A stretch of DNA of 31,377 bases from an uncultured Bacteroides sp. (GCA_958477465.1 CAUEFX010000052.1:1-31377); one strand, 5' to 3'. Positions 1-7,882 are shown, counted from the first letter of the stretch. The notes: generated by a model not told the origin, from the letters alone. Numbers and translations are program-made.

Positions 1-2
1 AC

Positions 3-416
3 AAACTGGGTGGATATGACCGAAATGGCTGGGTGGGTATCACCGAAATATGCAATGAAGACGGCTTTGAGTTAACGGGTATTGGTTTTAGATACAGACA
101 AAGCAGTTTTAGAATAAAGATTCTTTTGGGTTATGGTTATAATGATACATCTGTATTACTGAAATGTATGGACAGTTTGAATAACATAAAATATTTAGTA
201 TCGTATGAAACAGGTTATAAAAGCGACAAAGGACATCCAGCCATATCATTTAAGGATATAGACAACGATGAATACAGCCAAATCAAAGACAATTACCAAT
301 GGACTGAAATTGATGAGGAAAAAGCAAATACAATACGATTTATGAAGTTTTTATTTATTGTTGGAGCCTTGCTATTGCTTTTTATTATCGTCAGAAAACT
401 ATTAAGGTTTACGTGA
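3..416 (+). CDS. Partial protein of unknown function with a C-terminal membrane anchor
   Basis: The reading frame is open back to the left edge, so the gene starts outside the window; the GTG at 33 is only an internal codon. The visible 137 residues are polar and aromatic-rich, then end in one strong hydrophobic segment (FMKFLFIVGALLLLFIIV) followed by a basic tail, KLLRFT. This predicts a tail-anchored or single-pass membrane protein with most of its mass on one side. I do not recognise a family. It sits at the edge of an AT-rich accessory patch beside a transposase fragment and toxin-like genes, which would fit an immunity or accessory role, but that is inference from position only. It is on the opposite strand to the next genes. 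Confidence 0.55.
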   Translation, partial: KLGGYDRNGWVGITEICNEDGFELTGIGFRYRQSSFRIKILLGYGYNDTSVLLKCMDSLNNIKYLVSYETGYKSDKGHPAISFKDIDNDEYSQIKDNYQWTEIDEEKANTIRFMKFLFIVGALLLLFIIVRKLLRFT

Positions 417-591
417 ATTATCACACGGAGGAGACTCCGTTCCCGCGGATTTACAATCCATCGTGACTTTATCCTTATTCCTGACTTTATCGTTTTTTGT
501 CTAATATTTTTCAAATCTGCTTTATAGGTATCTGTAGCGACGATTTTAGCGTGATTTTGGGTGACGCAAGTAAAATCCGTACCTTCGCGCT

Positions 592-690
592 ATGTTTGTA
601 CGTAAGAAAAAGAACCGCTCCGGTTTGACCAGTCTCGTAGTTGTAGACAAGAGTACCAGTATCAAATGGATGTCGTCATGTTGCCCTTGA
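592..690 (+). pseudogene. N-terminal remnant of an IS1634/IS4-like transposase
   Basis: An ATG opens 32 codons starting MFVRKKKNRSG and running through LVVVDKS before the frame is lost and ends in TGA. This opening (basic MFVRKKKN, then a short beta strand with VVVDK) is the typical start of Bacteroides IS1634/IS4-type transposases, normally several hundred residues long. Everything after about residue 20 is missing, so this is a scrap. A TACCTTCG box at 580-587, close to the Bacteroides -7 consensus, lies just upstream and could be the old transposase promoter. It shows that an insertion sequence once sat here and that the patch has been rearranged. The family call rests on the N-terminal pattern alone. 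Confidence 0.5.
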
Positions 691-696
691 CATTTT

Positions 697-1110
697 TTAC
701 ATTGTGCGAATATCATTATTAAGTTCTTTTCTCCATATTAGAGTACCAATAATCGAAAAGATAATAGTGAACAATAAAGCAGCTTTGGCATAACCCACAG
801 GTAAGTAATCTCCTTCAAAGAAAAGATAATCAGTTTTTGAAGAATAGTATAATTTAGGAAAATCCCCAGACTTTATCTTGTCCAAGATTCGATCTCCCGT
901 ATGTAATACATATTGTTTTGATTTATAGGTTATAAGAATTATATTTGAACTCTTATAGTTACTTTTTTCCTCAAATCCATTATATGTGTAACCAGTAATA
1001 GGTTCCTGTGTTTTTTCTATATAGTTGCCGTATAAATGGCATAGATACAAAACAAGAGTTAAAACTAATCCTGCGCAAAAAACTGTCTTAAATAATGTTT
1101 TAATCTTCAT
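697..1110 (-). CDS. Hypothetical two-pass membrane protein
   Basis: 137 residues with a hydrophobic segment near the N-terminus (about residues 9-27, TVFCAGLVLTLVLYLCHLYG) and a second near the C-terminus (about 108-126, AALLFTIIFSIIGTLIW). Between them is an extracytoplasmic domain of some 80 residues rich in Tyr, Lys and Ser. The first segment could act as an uncleaved signal anchor. No family is recognised. Topology resembles the partial protein at the left edge only in being a small membrane-bound polar domain. It is last in a run of minus-strand genes reaching back to 2,877 and is flanked downstream by the transposase remnant. Small membrane proteins beside toxin-like genes are often immunity proteins, but nothing in this sequence proves that. 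Confidence 0.6.
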   Translation of the reverse strand: MKIKTLFKTVFCAGLVLTLVLYLCHLYGNYIEKTQEPITGYTYNGFEEKSNYKSSNIILITYKSKQYVLHTGDRILDKIKSGDFPKLYYSSKTDYLFFEGDYLPVGYAKAALLFTIIFSIIGTLIWRKELNNDIRTM

Positions 1111-1221
1111 ATTCTTATGATTTCATAATAGTGCTAATAAACCTAACTCATTATAAATAGGACTTCAATTGAATATCAAGAAGTTGGGTAAGCATCCGAT
1201 AGACAACACAAACTTGCCTGA

Positions 1222-1740
1222 TTAATCATAAATCATCTCTTTTCTAAACATTGATTTTATCTTTCCGACTTTATCAAACATAAATAAATATATATAACTT
1301 GTATTAAATGCCGCCACATGCCTGTATTCGGTTTTATTGTTTTTATTTAGATTTCTTTCGTATTCAAACAGTTCTGCGCATAAAATTGAATCATTTATAA
1401 TCGGAGAAAAAAACAATATATTCTTTGAATATTGTACACTTTTATCGTTTAAAAATGTCAATTTGGAACAGAAATCAACGTTTTGATATATTTTATATAA
1501 CAACCGGATCATTACAGAGCGCTTATCTTCATCTTTTTGTTTTAGTTCCTTATAAAACACAGAAATATTTAAGTCAACAAGTGAATCCGAAATTATCAAG
1601 CTTTTCCCCTTGTTTATAGAATCATTAATAATAGCATTATATCCCGCTAAATATTTAATAGAATCGGCACTATAATTTTTCTGTGCAAGCATATTATTTT
1701 GTAGAAAAAACAATATTATTATAATCAAAATATTTTTCAT
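1222..1740 (-). CDS. Hypothetical secreted or periplasmic protein
   Basis: 172 residues beginning with a clear signal peptide: MKN, then IIIILFFLQNNM, then LAQ-KNYSADS, with the likely cut after Gln20 in the usual Bacteroidetes ..AQ pattern. The mature part is alpha/beta-looking, with many Asn, Lys, Asp and Ser residues, and ends MFRKEMIYD. No cysteine-based lipobox and no recognised domain. It follows the 1753-1971 fragment by about 12 bases and may share a transcript with the cassette upstream at 2,877-2,002. Length and AT-rich codon use match its accessory neighbours rather than the housekeeping genes from 3 kb onward. Function unknown. Confidence 0.6.
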   Translation of the reverse strand: MKNILIIIILFFLQNNMLAQKNYSADSIKYLAGYNAIINDSINKGKSLIISDSLVDLNISVFYKELKQKDEDKRSVMIRLLYKIYQNVDFCSKLTFLNDKSVQYSKNILFFSPIINDSILCAELFEYERNLNKNNKTEYRHVAAFNTSYIYLFMFDKVGKIKSMFRKEMIYD

Positions 1741-1752
1741 GGCAATCTGTTT

Positions 1753-1971
1753 CTATTTGAATTTTAAAAATTTATTAATAGGTAAAGATACAAATCCAAA
1801 ACTTAATTGGTTTTGCGCCGAAATATTGAATGGAATATAGTTATAACTCCCTACGGAAGTTGCTCCATAATCTAACCTTTGTCCATAATTTCCTCCTTGT
1901 GCATTTAGTTCAGAACGAATAATATTCATTTGTGTCAGGTGGTATATCGTACTCGACCATAACAAACACAT
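1753..1971 (-). pseudogene. Short fragment, possibly the C-terminal end of a lost secreted or toxin protein
   Basis: An open frame of 72 codons whose first Met is preceded three codons earlier by a stop. The first 14 residues look unlike a natural N-terminus; a second Met at 1929 (MNIIRSELNAQGG) is an alternative start. The remainder is Gly/Asn/Tyr-rich and ends abruptly in NKFLKFK. It has neither signal peptide nor membrane segment. It reads like the tail of a larger protein whose front was lost, which would agree with the transposase scrap nearby, but a genuine small protein cannot be excluded. No family recognised. Confidence 0.3.
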
Positions 1972-2001
1972 ACAAAAACATCAAACATTTTACGTATAAT
2001 A

Positions 2002-2319
2002 TTAAACTAATTTTCCCTCTTTTACACCTCTTTCTAAATCACCGAGAGTTATTTTTTCCTTAACCTTTTTCTTCCGTTTTAGAATCAAATCTAATATTTC
2101 TAACAATATCCAGTCTCCTTCAGCATAGAAATATTTTTCAGAATTAAACTTAGCAATATTTACATTGAATTTTTCACTATACAAATAGATAAATTCGTAA
2201 GCATCATCTCCTTTGAGCTTTAAATCTTTTACAAGATCTGTTTCGCGAGTGTATTCACCATCCCATCGTTCTTCTTTGACAAACTGAATAATTTGTCTCC
2301 AGATATCATCTTCATTCAT
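2002..2319 (-). CDS. DUF1493 family (acyl-carrier-like) protein
   Basis: 105 residues starting MNEDDIWRQIIQFV. The segment around residues 25-60, with DLKLKGDDAYEFIYLYSEKF followed by NVNIAKFNSEKYF, is the hallmark of DUF1493, a small helical family with an acyl-carrier-like fold. The start is fixed by the upstream gene: ATG at 2319 overlaps its TGA stop by four bases (ATGA), so the nine-residue N-terminal extension possible from 2346 is not needed. The Ser that would carry phosphopantetheine in a true carrier protein is replaced by the GDDAY context, so ordinary acyl-carrier activity is unlikely. DUF1493 proteins occur as standalone cytosolic proteins of unknown role. Translational coupling to the two genes upstream suggests a joint function, perhaps immunity or regulation of the toxin-like product. 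Confidence 0.75.
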   Translation of the reverse strand: MNEDDIWRQIIQFVKEERWDGEYTRETDLVKDLKLKGDDAYEFIYLYSEKFNVNIAKFNSEKYFYAEGDWILLEILDLILKRKKKVKEKITLGDLERGVKEGKLV

Positions 2320-2489
2320 TGAATTAATTCGTCTATTAAATACCAATCATCATCTGACATACTTTCTTTCTCATCTAATGTTGCAATTCGTGCCCATGCA
2401 TCTAAATTGCCATCATACTTTCTATATATTAAAATTTTCTTTTTATTAATCATAATTACTTCACTATATGACATATTATATTTAGCCAT
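2316..2489 (-). CDS. Small 57-residue protein between the toxin-like and DUF1493 genes
   Basis: A complete small frame: MAKYNMSYSEVIMINKKKIL at the start, then IYRKYDGNLDAWAR and an acidic stretch, DEKESMSDDDWYLIDELIQ, at the end. Its ATG overlaps the stop of the upstream toxin-like gene by eight bases (ATGGCTAA), and its own TGA overlaps the DUF1493 start by four bases. Such nested coupling on both sides strongly argues that it is translated, probably by re-initiating ribosomes. The predicted product is cytosolic, with a basic first half and an acidic second half, about 7 kDa. No family recognised; it may act with DUF1493 as a two-part antidote or adaptor, which is inference from the overlaps. 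Confidence 0.6.
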   Translation of the reverse strand: MAKYNMSYSEVIMINKKKILIYRKYDGNLDAWARIATLDEKESMSDDDWYLIDELIQ

Positions 2490-2877
2490 TTTGTTTCAAA
2501 ATAGGATATTCTACTGTCCCCCAAATACTATTAATCCCAACACCTCGTGAACTCTGAAAAACATGTATGGTACCTTTAGCTCCTTTTGCATACACAGTTG
2601 ATAATCGCTTCCACATTGGTTCTGCTTCGGACCATGGCATCCCTTTAGTCAGAGTCGTAAGATTTTTACCTACACGAGTCATTTCAAGAGTTGTCACTCC
2701 ATTGGATAATACATCGGCAATATTTTTTGCAAATATAACACTTCCGACCACATTTGTCACTACTGAATAGAGACATTTAAGAATCACTTCCCATTTGTAT
2801 ATTCCCCATTCCATCATTTCATTACGACCAACCTCGCAGAGACACTTAGCCATAAACTTAAGAATCGTTCTTTTCAT
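2482..2877 (-). CDS. Toxin-tip-like protein (orphan C-terminal effector module)
   Basis: 131 residues from MKRTILKFMAKCL. An upstream in-frame extension to 3057 would run across the trpS promoter and into the trpS coding region, so the internal start at 2877 is preferred. Residues about 28-50 form a hydrophobic stretch (ILKCLYSVVTNVVGSVIFA). After it comes the distinctive half: RVGKNLTTLTKGMPWSEAEP, then YAKGAKGTIHVFQSS and SIWGTVEYPILKQNG. This half resembles, from memory, variable C-terminal tips of Rhs-type polymorphic toxins in Bacteroides, here without the large Rhs shell or any secretion leader. It may be an orphan module left after recombination. Catalytic residues cannot be named. It is first in a three-gene overlapping cassette. 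Confidence 0.5.
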   Translation of the reverse strand: MKRTILKFMAKCLCEVGRNEMMEWGIYKWEVILKCLYSVVTNVVGSVIFAKNIADVLSNGVTTLEMTRVGKNLTTLTKGMPWSEAEPMWKRLSTVYAKGAKGTIHVFQSSRGVGINSIWGTVEYPILKQNG

Positions 2878-2960
2878 TGCAATTAATGTTATCCGGCAGG
2901 ACAAAAAAGTTAATTCCTGCATTTTCTTATCACACTGGCACATAAATCGAGATTTATACC

Positions 2961-2968
2961 TAAATTTG
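2961..2968 (+). promoter_or_regulatory. Putative -7 box of the trpS promoter
   Basis: TAAATTTG matches the Bacteroides consensus TAnnTTTG and lies 40 bases before the trpS ATG. No convincing TTTG -33 box is visible at 19-21 bp, so the call rests on one box plus position. It is within the divergent interval shared with the toxin-like gene. Confidence 0.45.
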
Positions 2969-3007
2969 CAAAGTATATACAGAAAATAAATATTAAATGA
3001 TAAAGAA

Positions 3008-4099
3008 ATGGGAAAGATTATATTAACAGGGGATCGCCCCACAGGCAGACTCCACATCGGGCACTATGTAGGTTCTCTCAAAAGAAGAGTAGACTTGCAG
3101 AATGCCGGACAATATGAGAAAATGTTTGTGTTTATTGCCGATGCACAGGCCTTGACCGACAATATCGACAATCCGGAGAAGGTGCGCCAAAACGTAATCG
3201 AGGTGGCACTCGACTATCTGGCGTGCGGCCTCGACCCGACAAAAACCACCATTTTTATCCAATCACAAATCCCCGAACTGTGCGAACTGAGTTTCTACTT
3301 CATGGATTTGGTTACGGTGTCACGCTTGCAACGCAACCCGACTGTAAAGACGGAAATCCAGATGCGCAATTTCGAAACAAGCATTCCGGTCGGATTCTTT
3401 ACCTATCCCATCAGCCAGGCAGCCGACATCACCGCATTCCGTGCAACGACTGTTCCGGTAGGCGAAGATCAGGAGCCGATGCTCGAACAGGCACGGGAAA
3501 TCGTACGCCGCTTCAACCACATTTATGGCGAAACACTGGTAGAACCGGAGATTTTATTGCCGGACAATGCGGCCTGCCTTCGTCTTCCGGGTACCGACGG
3601 CAAGGCCAAAATGAGTAAATCATTGGGTAACTGTATCTATCTTTCGGAAGAAGCAGACGATATACAGAAAAAGGTAATGAGCATGTTTACCGATCCCGAC
3701 CACCTGCGCGTACAGGATCCGGGCAAGATCGAAGGCAACACCGTGTTTACTTATCTGGATGCATTCTGCCGTCCGGAACACTTCGAACGTTATCTGCCGG
3801 ATTATCCGAACCTGGATGAACTGAAAGCGCACTATCAGCGCGGCGGACTGGGAGATGTGAAAGTGAAACGCTTCCTGAACGCCATCATGCAAGAGACACT
3901 GGAACCGATACGCAACCGGAGAAAAGAGTTTGAAAAGGATATTCCGGCCATCTACGAGATGCTGAAGCAGGGATGTGAAGTGGCAAGAGCCGCTGCCGCC
4001 GACACTTTATCGGATGTCCGCAAAGCGATGAAGATAAACTACTTCGATGATGCGGATCTGATAGCCGAACAGGTGAAGAAATTTACAGCGGAGAAATAA
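3008..4099 (+). CDS. trpS: Tryptophanyl-tRNA synthetase
   Basis: Charges tRNA(Trp) with tryptophan in the cytosol (class I synthetase, homodimer). The class I signatures are intact: HIGH at residues 16-19 and KMSKS at 201-205 within DGKAKMSKSLGN. The early IILTGDRPTGRLHIGHYVG block is typical of bacterial TrpRS. At 363 residues it is slightly longer than the usual 330-340, mainly through a helical C-terminal tail. The ATG at 3008 follows an A-rich leader (ATGATAAAGAA), as usual in Bacteroides, which seldom use a strong Shine-Dalgarno. It is monocistronic, followed by a strong terminator, and marks the change from the AT-rich patch to typical core codon use. No tryptophan-dependent leader is evident. 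Confidence 0.97.
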   Translation: MGKIILTGDRPTGRLHIGHYVGSLKRRVDLQNAGQYEKMFVFIADAQALTDNIDNPEKVRQNVIEVALDYLACGLDPTKTTIFIQSQIPELCELSFYFMDLVTVSRLQRNPTVKTEIQMRNFETSIPVGFFTYPISQAADITAFRATTVPVGEDQEPMLEQAREIVRRFNHIYGETLVEPEILLPDNAACLRLPGTDGKAKMSKSLGNCIYLSEEADDIQKKVMSMFTDPDHLRVQDPGKIEGNTVFTYLDAFCRPEHFERYLPDYPNLDELKAHYQRGGLGDVKVKRFLNAIMQETLEPIRNRRKEFEKDIPAIYEMLKQGCEVARAAAADTLSDVRKAMKINYFDDADLIAEQVKKFTAEK

Positions 4100-4213
4100 A
4101 CGGAATAGAATAAACAGTATTAACGGAGACGTAAATAAAGGGAGGGTGGCAAAACTTTATTTCACCAAAGAAGGACTTCCTGTTTGAAATCAAGACATCC
4201 CCTAAAGGCAAAG

Positions 4214-4260
4214 GAAAGAGCCGTATCATTACTCTAAACAGAGTTTGATACGGCTCTTTC
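4214..4260 (+). terminator. Strong hairpin terminator after trpS
   Basis: A perfect 15-bp inverted repeat (GAAAGAGCCGTATCA at 4214-4228, its complement at 4246-4260) with an inner ACTCT/AGAGT stem. It lies between the convergent trpS and ompA ends, so it can serve both strands. The following T tract on the plus strand is modest. Confidence 0.75.
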
Positions 4261-4338
4261 AGGTTTAACGGTTACGATCTGTAACTGTCTGAAGAGAACA
4301 TTTCAATTTAGGTACCTTTCTTCACGATGGACCCTCCA

Positions 4339-5523
4339 TCAATTGTTGGATTTCACCAATACGACACGGTTCAGGATCGGCTGACCGAATTTATCGACAC
4401 CGCCATTACCGTCTATGCTTAAGCGGTCGGCTGCAATGCCGTACTGTTTGGTCAATACATTCACCACTGCCTGAGCACGTTTCAGACTCAACTCTTTGTT
4501 GAAGTCGGGAGTACCTGTTGCAGAGTCGGCATATCCGTTCACAACATACTTCGTATCCGGGAACTTCTTCATCTGTTCGGCCAGATAAGAGAGGTTCATT
4601 GCCTCACGCGGAGAGATCTCGGCAGAACCGATCTGGAAGAATACGGTGCGGGGGGCGATGTTGGCATCTACGACAACCTGCTGCTCGATGACCTCGGTAG
4701 TGGGCTGGCTTTCCGCATCCTGCAACTGTTGCTGCAAAGCAAGATTGGCAGCCGCCATTGCATTCATCTGTTCGCGCATATTCCTCAGCTCCATTTCGGA
4801 GATAATCTGCGGGAACGGACGTTGGAATCCGCGGTTCGGGAAACGATAAGTCAAGCCGACGGAAGCACCGAGAATACCGTCATAATCATGTTTGCCTCCA
4901 TGCTCGCCGTCAAACTTCCCTTCCAGTCCCGTAGCGCTTAACTCCAAGTTGATGTCGACAGCATTGGAAATACGGAAACGGTTGATCAAACCGGCATTCA
5001 TGGTAAAGGCCTGCATGTGAGGCTTGGTGTAAGAATGAGTGAAGCCGGCTCCCAAGTAAGGGATAATTTCGTAAACGCGGTGGGAATTGTAACCGCCGAA
5101 AAGAGCGTTCAAATTAAACATGACGTCACCATGCAGGTTCATATAGTCGAATTTCTGCTTGTAATATCCGCCGCCCAGCTCATTGCCGGTTACATACGGG
5201 GCTGTCTTGTCATACGAGAAGCCTTTAGCCTGCAGACCGCTATACTGTAAACGCAATCCCAATCCGGGAGTGAACCATTTACCTACGGCAACATTCAAGA
5301 CTGGGCTGATGCGGTCCTTGAATTTACCTGCATTATCGCCATTTCCGTAAAGTACCTGGGCACCCCCGCCGATGGAGAAGAACCAGTTACTCCAGAAAGG
5401 ATTGGTCAACACCTGATATTTATCCTGTACCTCAATTACTTCCGTTTCGGTAACAGTAACTTGCTGAGCCGAGGATACGGCCGCTACGCCGGCAAAAGCC
5501 AGCAACATTAGAATCTTTTTCAT
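4339..5523 (-). CDS. ompA: Major OmpA-family outer membrane protein
   Basis: 394 residues. It has a signal peptide of about 19 residues (MKKILMLLAFAGVAAVSSAQ). An N-terminal beta-barrel-like region follows to about residue 230, rich in alternating Gly/aromatic strands such as FFSIGGGAQVLYGNG and GASVGLTYRFPNRG. Next is an alpha-helical, probably coiled-coil linker (MELRNMREQMNAMAAANLAL). The C-terminal OmpA peptidoglycan-binding domain covers about 285-394, with NGYADSATGTPDFNKELSLK then RAQAVVNVL. In Bacteroides such proteins are abundant, stabilise the envelope and anchor the outer membrane to peptidoglycan. It lies downstream of mutL on the same strand, with a 126-bp spacer suited to its own promoter and leader; no clear TAnnTTTG box was found there. 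Convergent with trpS. Confidence 0.9.
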   Translation of the reverse strand: MKKILMLLAFAGVAAVSSAQQVTVTETEVIEVQDKYQVLTNPFWSNWFFSIGGGAQVLYGNGDNAGKFKDRISPVLNVAVGKWFTPGLGLRLQYSGLQAKGFSYDKTAPYVTGNELGGGYYKQKFDYMNLHGDVMFNLNALFGGYNSHRVYEIIPYLGAGFTHSYTKPHMQAFTMNAGLINRFRISNAVDINLELSATGLEGKFDGEHGGKHDYDGILGASVGLTYRFPNRGFQRPFPQIISEMELRNMREQMNAMAAANLALQQQLQDAESQPTTEVIEQQVVVDANIAPRTVFFQIGSAEISPREAMNLSYLAEQMKKFPDTKYVVNGYADSATGTPDFNKELSLKRAQAVVNVLTKQYGIAADRLSIDGNGGVDKFGQPILNRVVLVKSNN

Positions 5524-5649
5524 ATACCTAAATAGTTAAAGTGGTTATTGTTTTTTCTTATTGAACTGTTTAAATAACACCACCGAAACTAAAAGGTTTT
5601 GAAAAAAATAAGATTTTATGTCGTTTTCCGGGGAAAAGAGAAAGCTTTT

Positions 5650-7524
5650 CTATTTAAAGAGCTTTTCTATCTCTTCTTCCCTGATAGTGGCAAGCACAGT
5701 TTTACCATCCGGTGTGTAATTGGGAGTGGCACAGGCAAAAAGACTGTCAACAAGGCTTATCATCTCCTCATTGGTCAGCACCTGCCCATAAACGATGGCA
5801 GCCGCACGGGCCAATGTCAATGCCAGAATGCTCTGAATCTCTTCTTTCACATCACTCCCCTTCTCCATGGCCGTATGCACCATGTTGCGCACCAGCTCCA
5901 AAGGATTGAGCCCCTCGATGCCGGAAGGGATGCCATTGATCGCATAACTTCCTCCTCCCAAATCGCTGAGGTCAAAGCCCACAGCCGAAAGATCGTCCAT
6001 GATGCCTTGCAGTACAACCGCCTCGGAAGCCGGAAGCTGCAAAATCTCCGGGAAAAGGACTCCCTGAGACATCCCTTGCCCCTGCTTGATCTGAAGCATG
6101 TAGCGGTCGAACAGTACCCGTACGTGAGCACGGTGCTGGTCGATCAGCATCAATCCGGACTTTACGGAGGTCAGTATAAAACGCCCCTTAAACTGTAGAT
6201 GGAGGTTTCCTTTTTCCACGACAGGCTCATGGGCATACAATGTATCCGAGACAACCGGCTGCCTGGTCTCTTCAGCCGGAAAAGATTCATCCGGTTCGAT
6301 TTCCGTCTCCTCTGGAGGAAGATTCATCTTGCTGGCCTTCTCCAACCCGCTGTAAAGGTCTTCCCAATCTACTTTCTGACGGGAATAGCCCATACTTCCG
6401 CCACCGGAGGAAGAGGTCTTGAATGGATTGAAATCCGAATTATATTGCACCCGCGGAGGTTCCGGAGGGAGATTCTGTTCAAAAACCGGGATGTCGGGCA
6501 TGTCTTCCGTATCAAAATCGATGGAAGGAACCGCATTGAATTTCCCCAGCGACTCTTTGACAGCTGCAGAAACAATCTGCCAGATAGCCTGTTCGTTCTC
6601 AAATTTGATTTCCGTCTTCGTCGGGTGGATATTCACATCGATATTGGCAGGATCTACGTCAAAATAGAGGAAATAGGAAATCTGCTCACCTGCCGGAATC
6701 AATTGCTCGTAAGCCTCCATCACCGCTTTATGGAAATAAGGGTGCCGCATGTAACGGCCGTTCACAAAGAAATACTGATGCGCCCCTTTCTTGCGTGCCG
6801 TCTCCGGCTTTGCCACATAACCGGAAAGGCGGATCATCGTTGTATTCACATCCACACTCAACAACTGCTGGTTTAGCTTCTTGCCGAAAATAGCAAGAAT
6901 ACGCTGGCGCAACGGAGACACCGGGAGATTAAACAATTCGGAGTCGTTGCTGTAAAGAGAGAAAGCGACATCCGGATGCACAAGAGCGATACGCTCGAAT
7001 TCTGTCAGTATATTGCTCAACTCCGTAGAATTGGCCTTCAGGAATTTACGGCGTGCCGGAATATTGAAAAACAGGTTCTTGATGGAGAAGTTACTTCCTT
7101 TGGGACAAGATACCGCCTCTTGGCTCTCTACCTTGGAACCGGCAATGACCAGCTTGGTGCCCAGTTCTTCATTCTCAAGGCGGGTTTTAAGCTCAACCTG
7201 TGCAACGGCCGCAATGGAAGCAAGCGCTTCACCGCGAAACCCCATTGTACGCAAAGCAAACAGATCGGAGGCCTCGCGTATCTTCGAAGTGGCATGGCGC
7301 TCAAAAGACAGACGGGCGTCCGTCTCAGACATTCCTTTTCCGTCGTCGATCACTTGGATACAGGTCTTACCGGCATCCGTTACCAATACATGTATATTAC
7401 CGGCTTCCGCATCGATTGCATTTTCCACCAACTCCTTAATGACAGACGCCGGACGCTGTATCACCTCACCGGCCGCTATCTGATTGGCAACCGAATCGGG
7501 CAATAAATGAATGATATCACTCAT
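5650..7524 (-). CDS. mutL: DNA mismatch repair protein MutL
   Basis: 624 residues, normal for the family. The N-terminal GHKL ATPase is intact: NQIAAGEVIQRPASVIKELV with catalytic Glu31, Asn35, then DDGKGM (60-65) and GFRGEAL (95-101). A disordered linker rich in Glu and Pro spans roughly 345-435, followed by the dimerisation domain. There the usual endonuclease motif DQHAxxExxxxE reads DQHRAHVRVLFDR (462-474), with both metal-binding Glu positions replaced. The later motif is TPNYTPDGKT rather than CPHGRPT. The protein therefore probably couples MutS recognition to downstream steps without nicking DNA itself. It is the last gene of the surA-ostA series, 42 bases after the small membrane protein. 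Confidence 0.95.
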   Translation of the reverse strand: MSDIIHLLPDSVANQIAAGEVIQRPASVIKELVENAIDAEAGNIHVLVTDAGKTCIQVIDDGKGMSETDARLSFERHATSKIREASDLFALRTMGFRGEALASIAAVAQVELKTRLENEELGTKLVIAGSKVESQEAVSCPKGSNFSIKNLFFNIPARRKFLKANSTELSNILTEFERIALVHPDVAFSLYSNDSELFNLPVSPLRQRILAIFGKKLNQQLLSVDVNTTMIRLSGYVAKPETARKKGAHQYFFVNGRYMRHPYFHKAVMEAYEQLIPAGEQISYFLYFDVDPANIDVNIHPTKTEIKFENEQAIWQIVSAAVKESLGKFNAVPSIDFDTEDMPDIPVFEQNLPPEPPRVQYNSDFNPFKTSSSGGGSMGYSRQKVDWEDLYSGLEKASKMNLPPEETEIEPDESFPAEETRQPVVSDTLYAHEPVVEKGNLHLQFKGRFILTSVKSGLMLIDQHRAHVRVLFDRYMLQIKQGQGMSQGVLFPEILQLPASEAVVLQGIMDDLSAVGFDLSDLGGGSYAINGIPSGIEGLNPLELVRNMVHTAMEKGSDVKEEIQSILALTLARAAAIVYGQVLTNEEMISLVDSLFACATPNYTPDGKTVLATIREEEIEKLFK

Positions 7525-7566
7525 AATGTTTAGCAGTTAGAATTCAGTAAAATCACAATTTATAAA

Positions 7567-7878
7567 TCACAACTCTCCCCAGCTCCAACTACCCGTTTGC
7601 AAATAATGCCACAGGAAGATCAATAAAACGATAATCACGAGAATAACTCCCAAGTGCACCGGCTTTCGCCCACTCTCCTTGCGGCGTTTCAGGTGTGTAG
7701 TTCCTTCCACGAATTTTCCACGGATATCCTCCGGAGAAAACTCTTTCTCCGGCAACATGCCCAAATCACGCTTGGCCTGTTCTTCCATCTTTTCGAGCTT
7801 TTCTTTCCGCTCGTCTACGTAGATGTACTGATGATTGAAACGACGCGGTTTTCTCATGCCGCTATTAAACATTCCCAT
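7567..7878 (-). CDS. Small conserved-looking single-pass membrane protein
   Basis: 103 residues: a basic N-terminal region (MRKPRRFNHQYIYVDERK), a charged helical middle (EKLEKMEEQAKRDLG), a second basic stretch, then one membrane segment at about 77-93 (GVILVIIVLLIFLWHYL) and a short Trp-rich end. No signal peptide, so the N-terminus is probably cytoplasmic. It starts four bases after the stop of the OstA-like gene and precedes mutL, so it is almost certainly co-transcribed. Its fixed place beside LPS-transport and chaperone genes suggests an envelope role, but no function is known to me. Confidence 0.75.
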   Translation of the reverse strand: MGMFNSGMRKPRRFNHQYIYVDERKEKLEKMEEQAKRDLGMLPEKEFSPEDIRGKFVEGTTHLKRRKESGRKPVHLGVILVIIVLLIFLWHYLQTGSWSWGEL

Positions 7879-7882
7879 AGTC

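Noticed and set aside
2878..3057. N-terminal 60-residue extension of the toxin-like gene
   Set aside because: It crosses the trpS promoter and enters trpS codons; the residues look unrelated to a protein start and the internal Met at 2877 is sufficient.
4133..4248. An open frame of about 36 codons ending in KGKSRIITLNRV after trpS
   Set aside because: It has no start codon after its upstream stop and its end is the stem of the terminator.
5624..5637. TTTTCC/GGAAAA pair after mutL as a terminator
   Set aside because: Only six base pairs with a two-base loop, and no T run at the right place.
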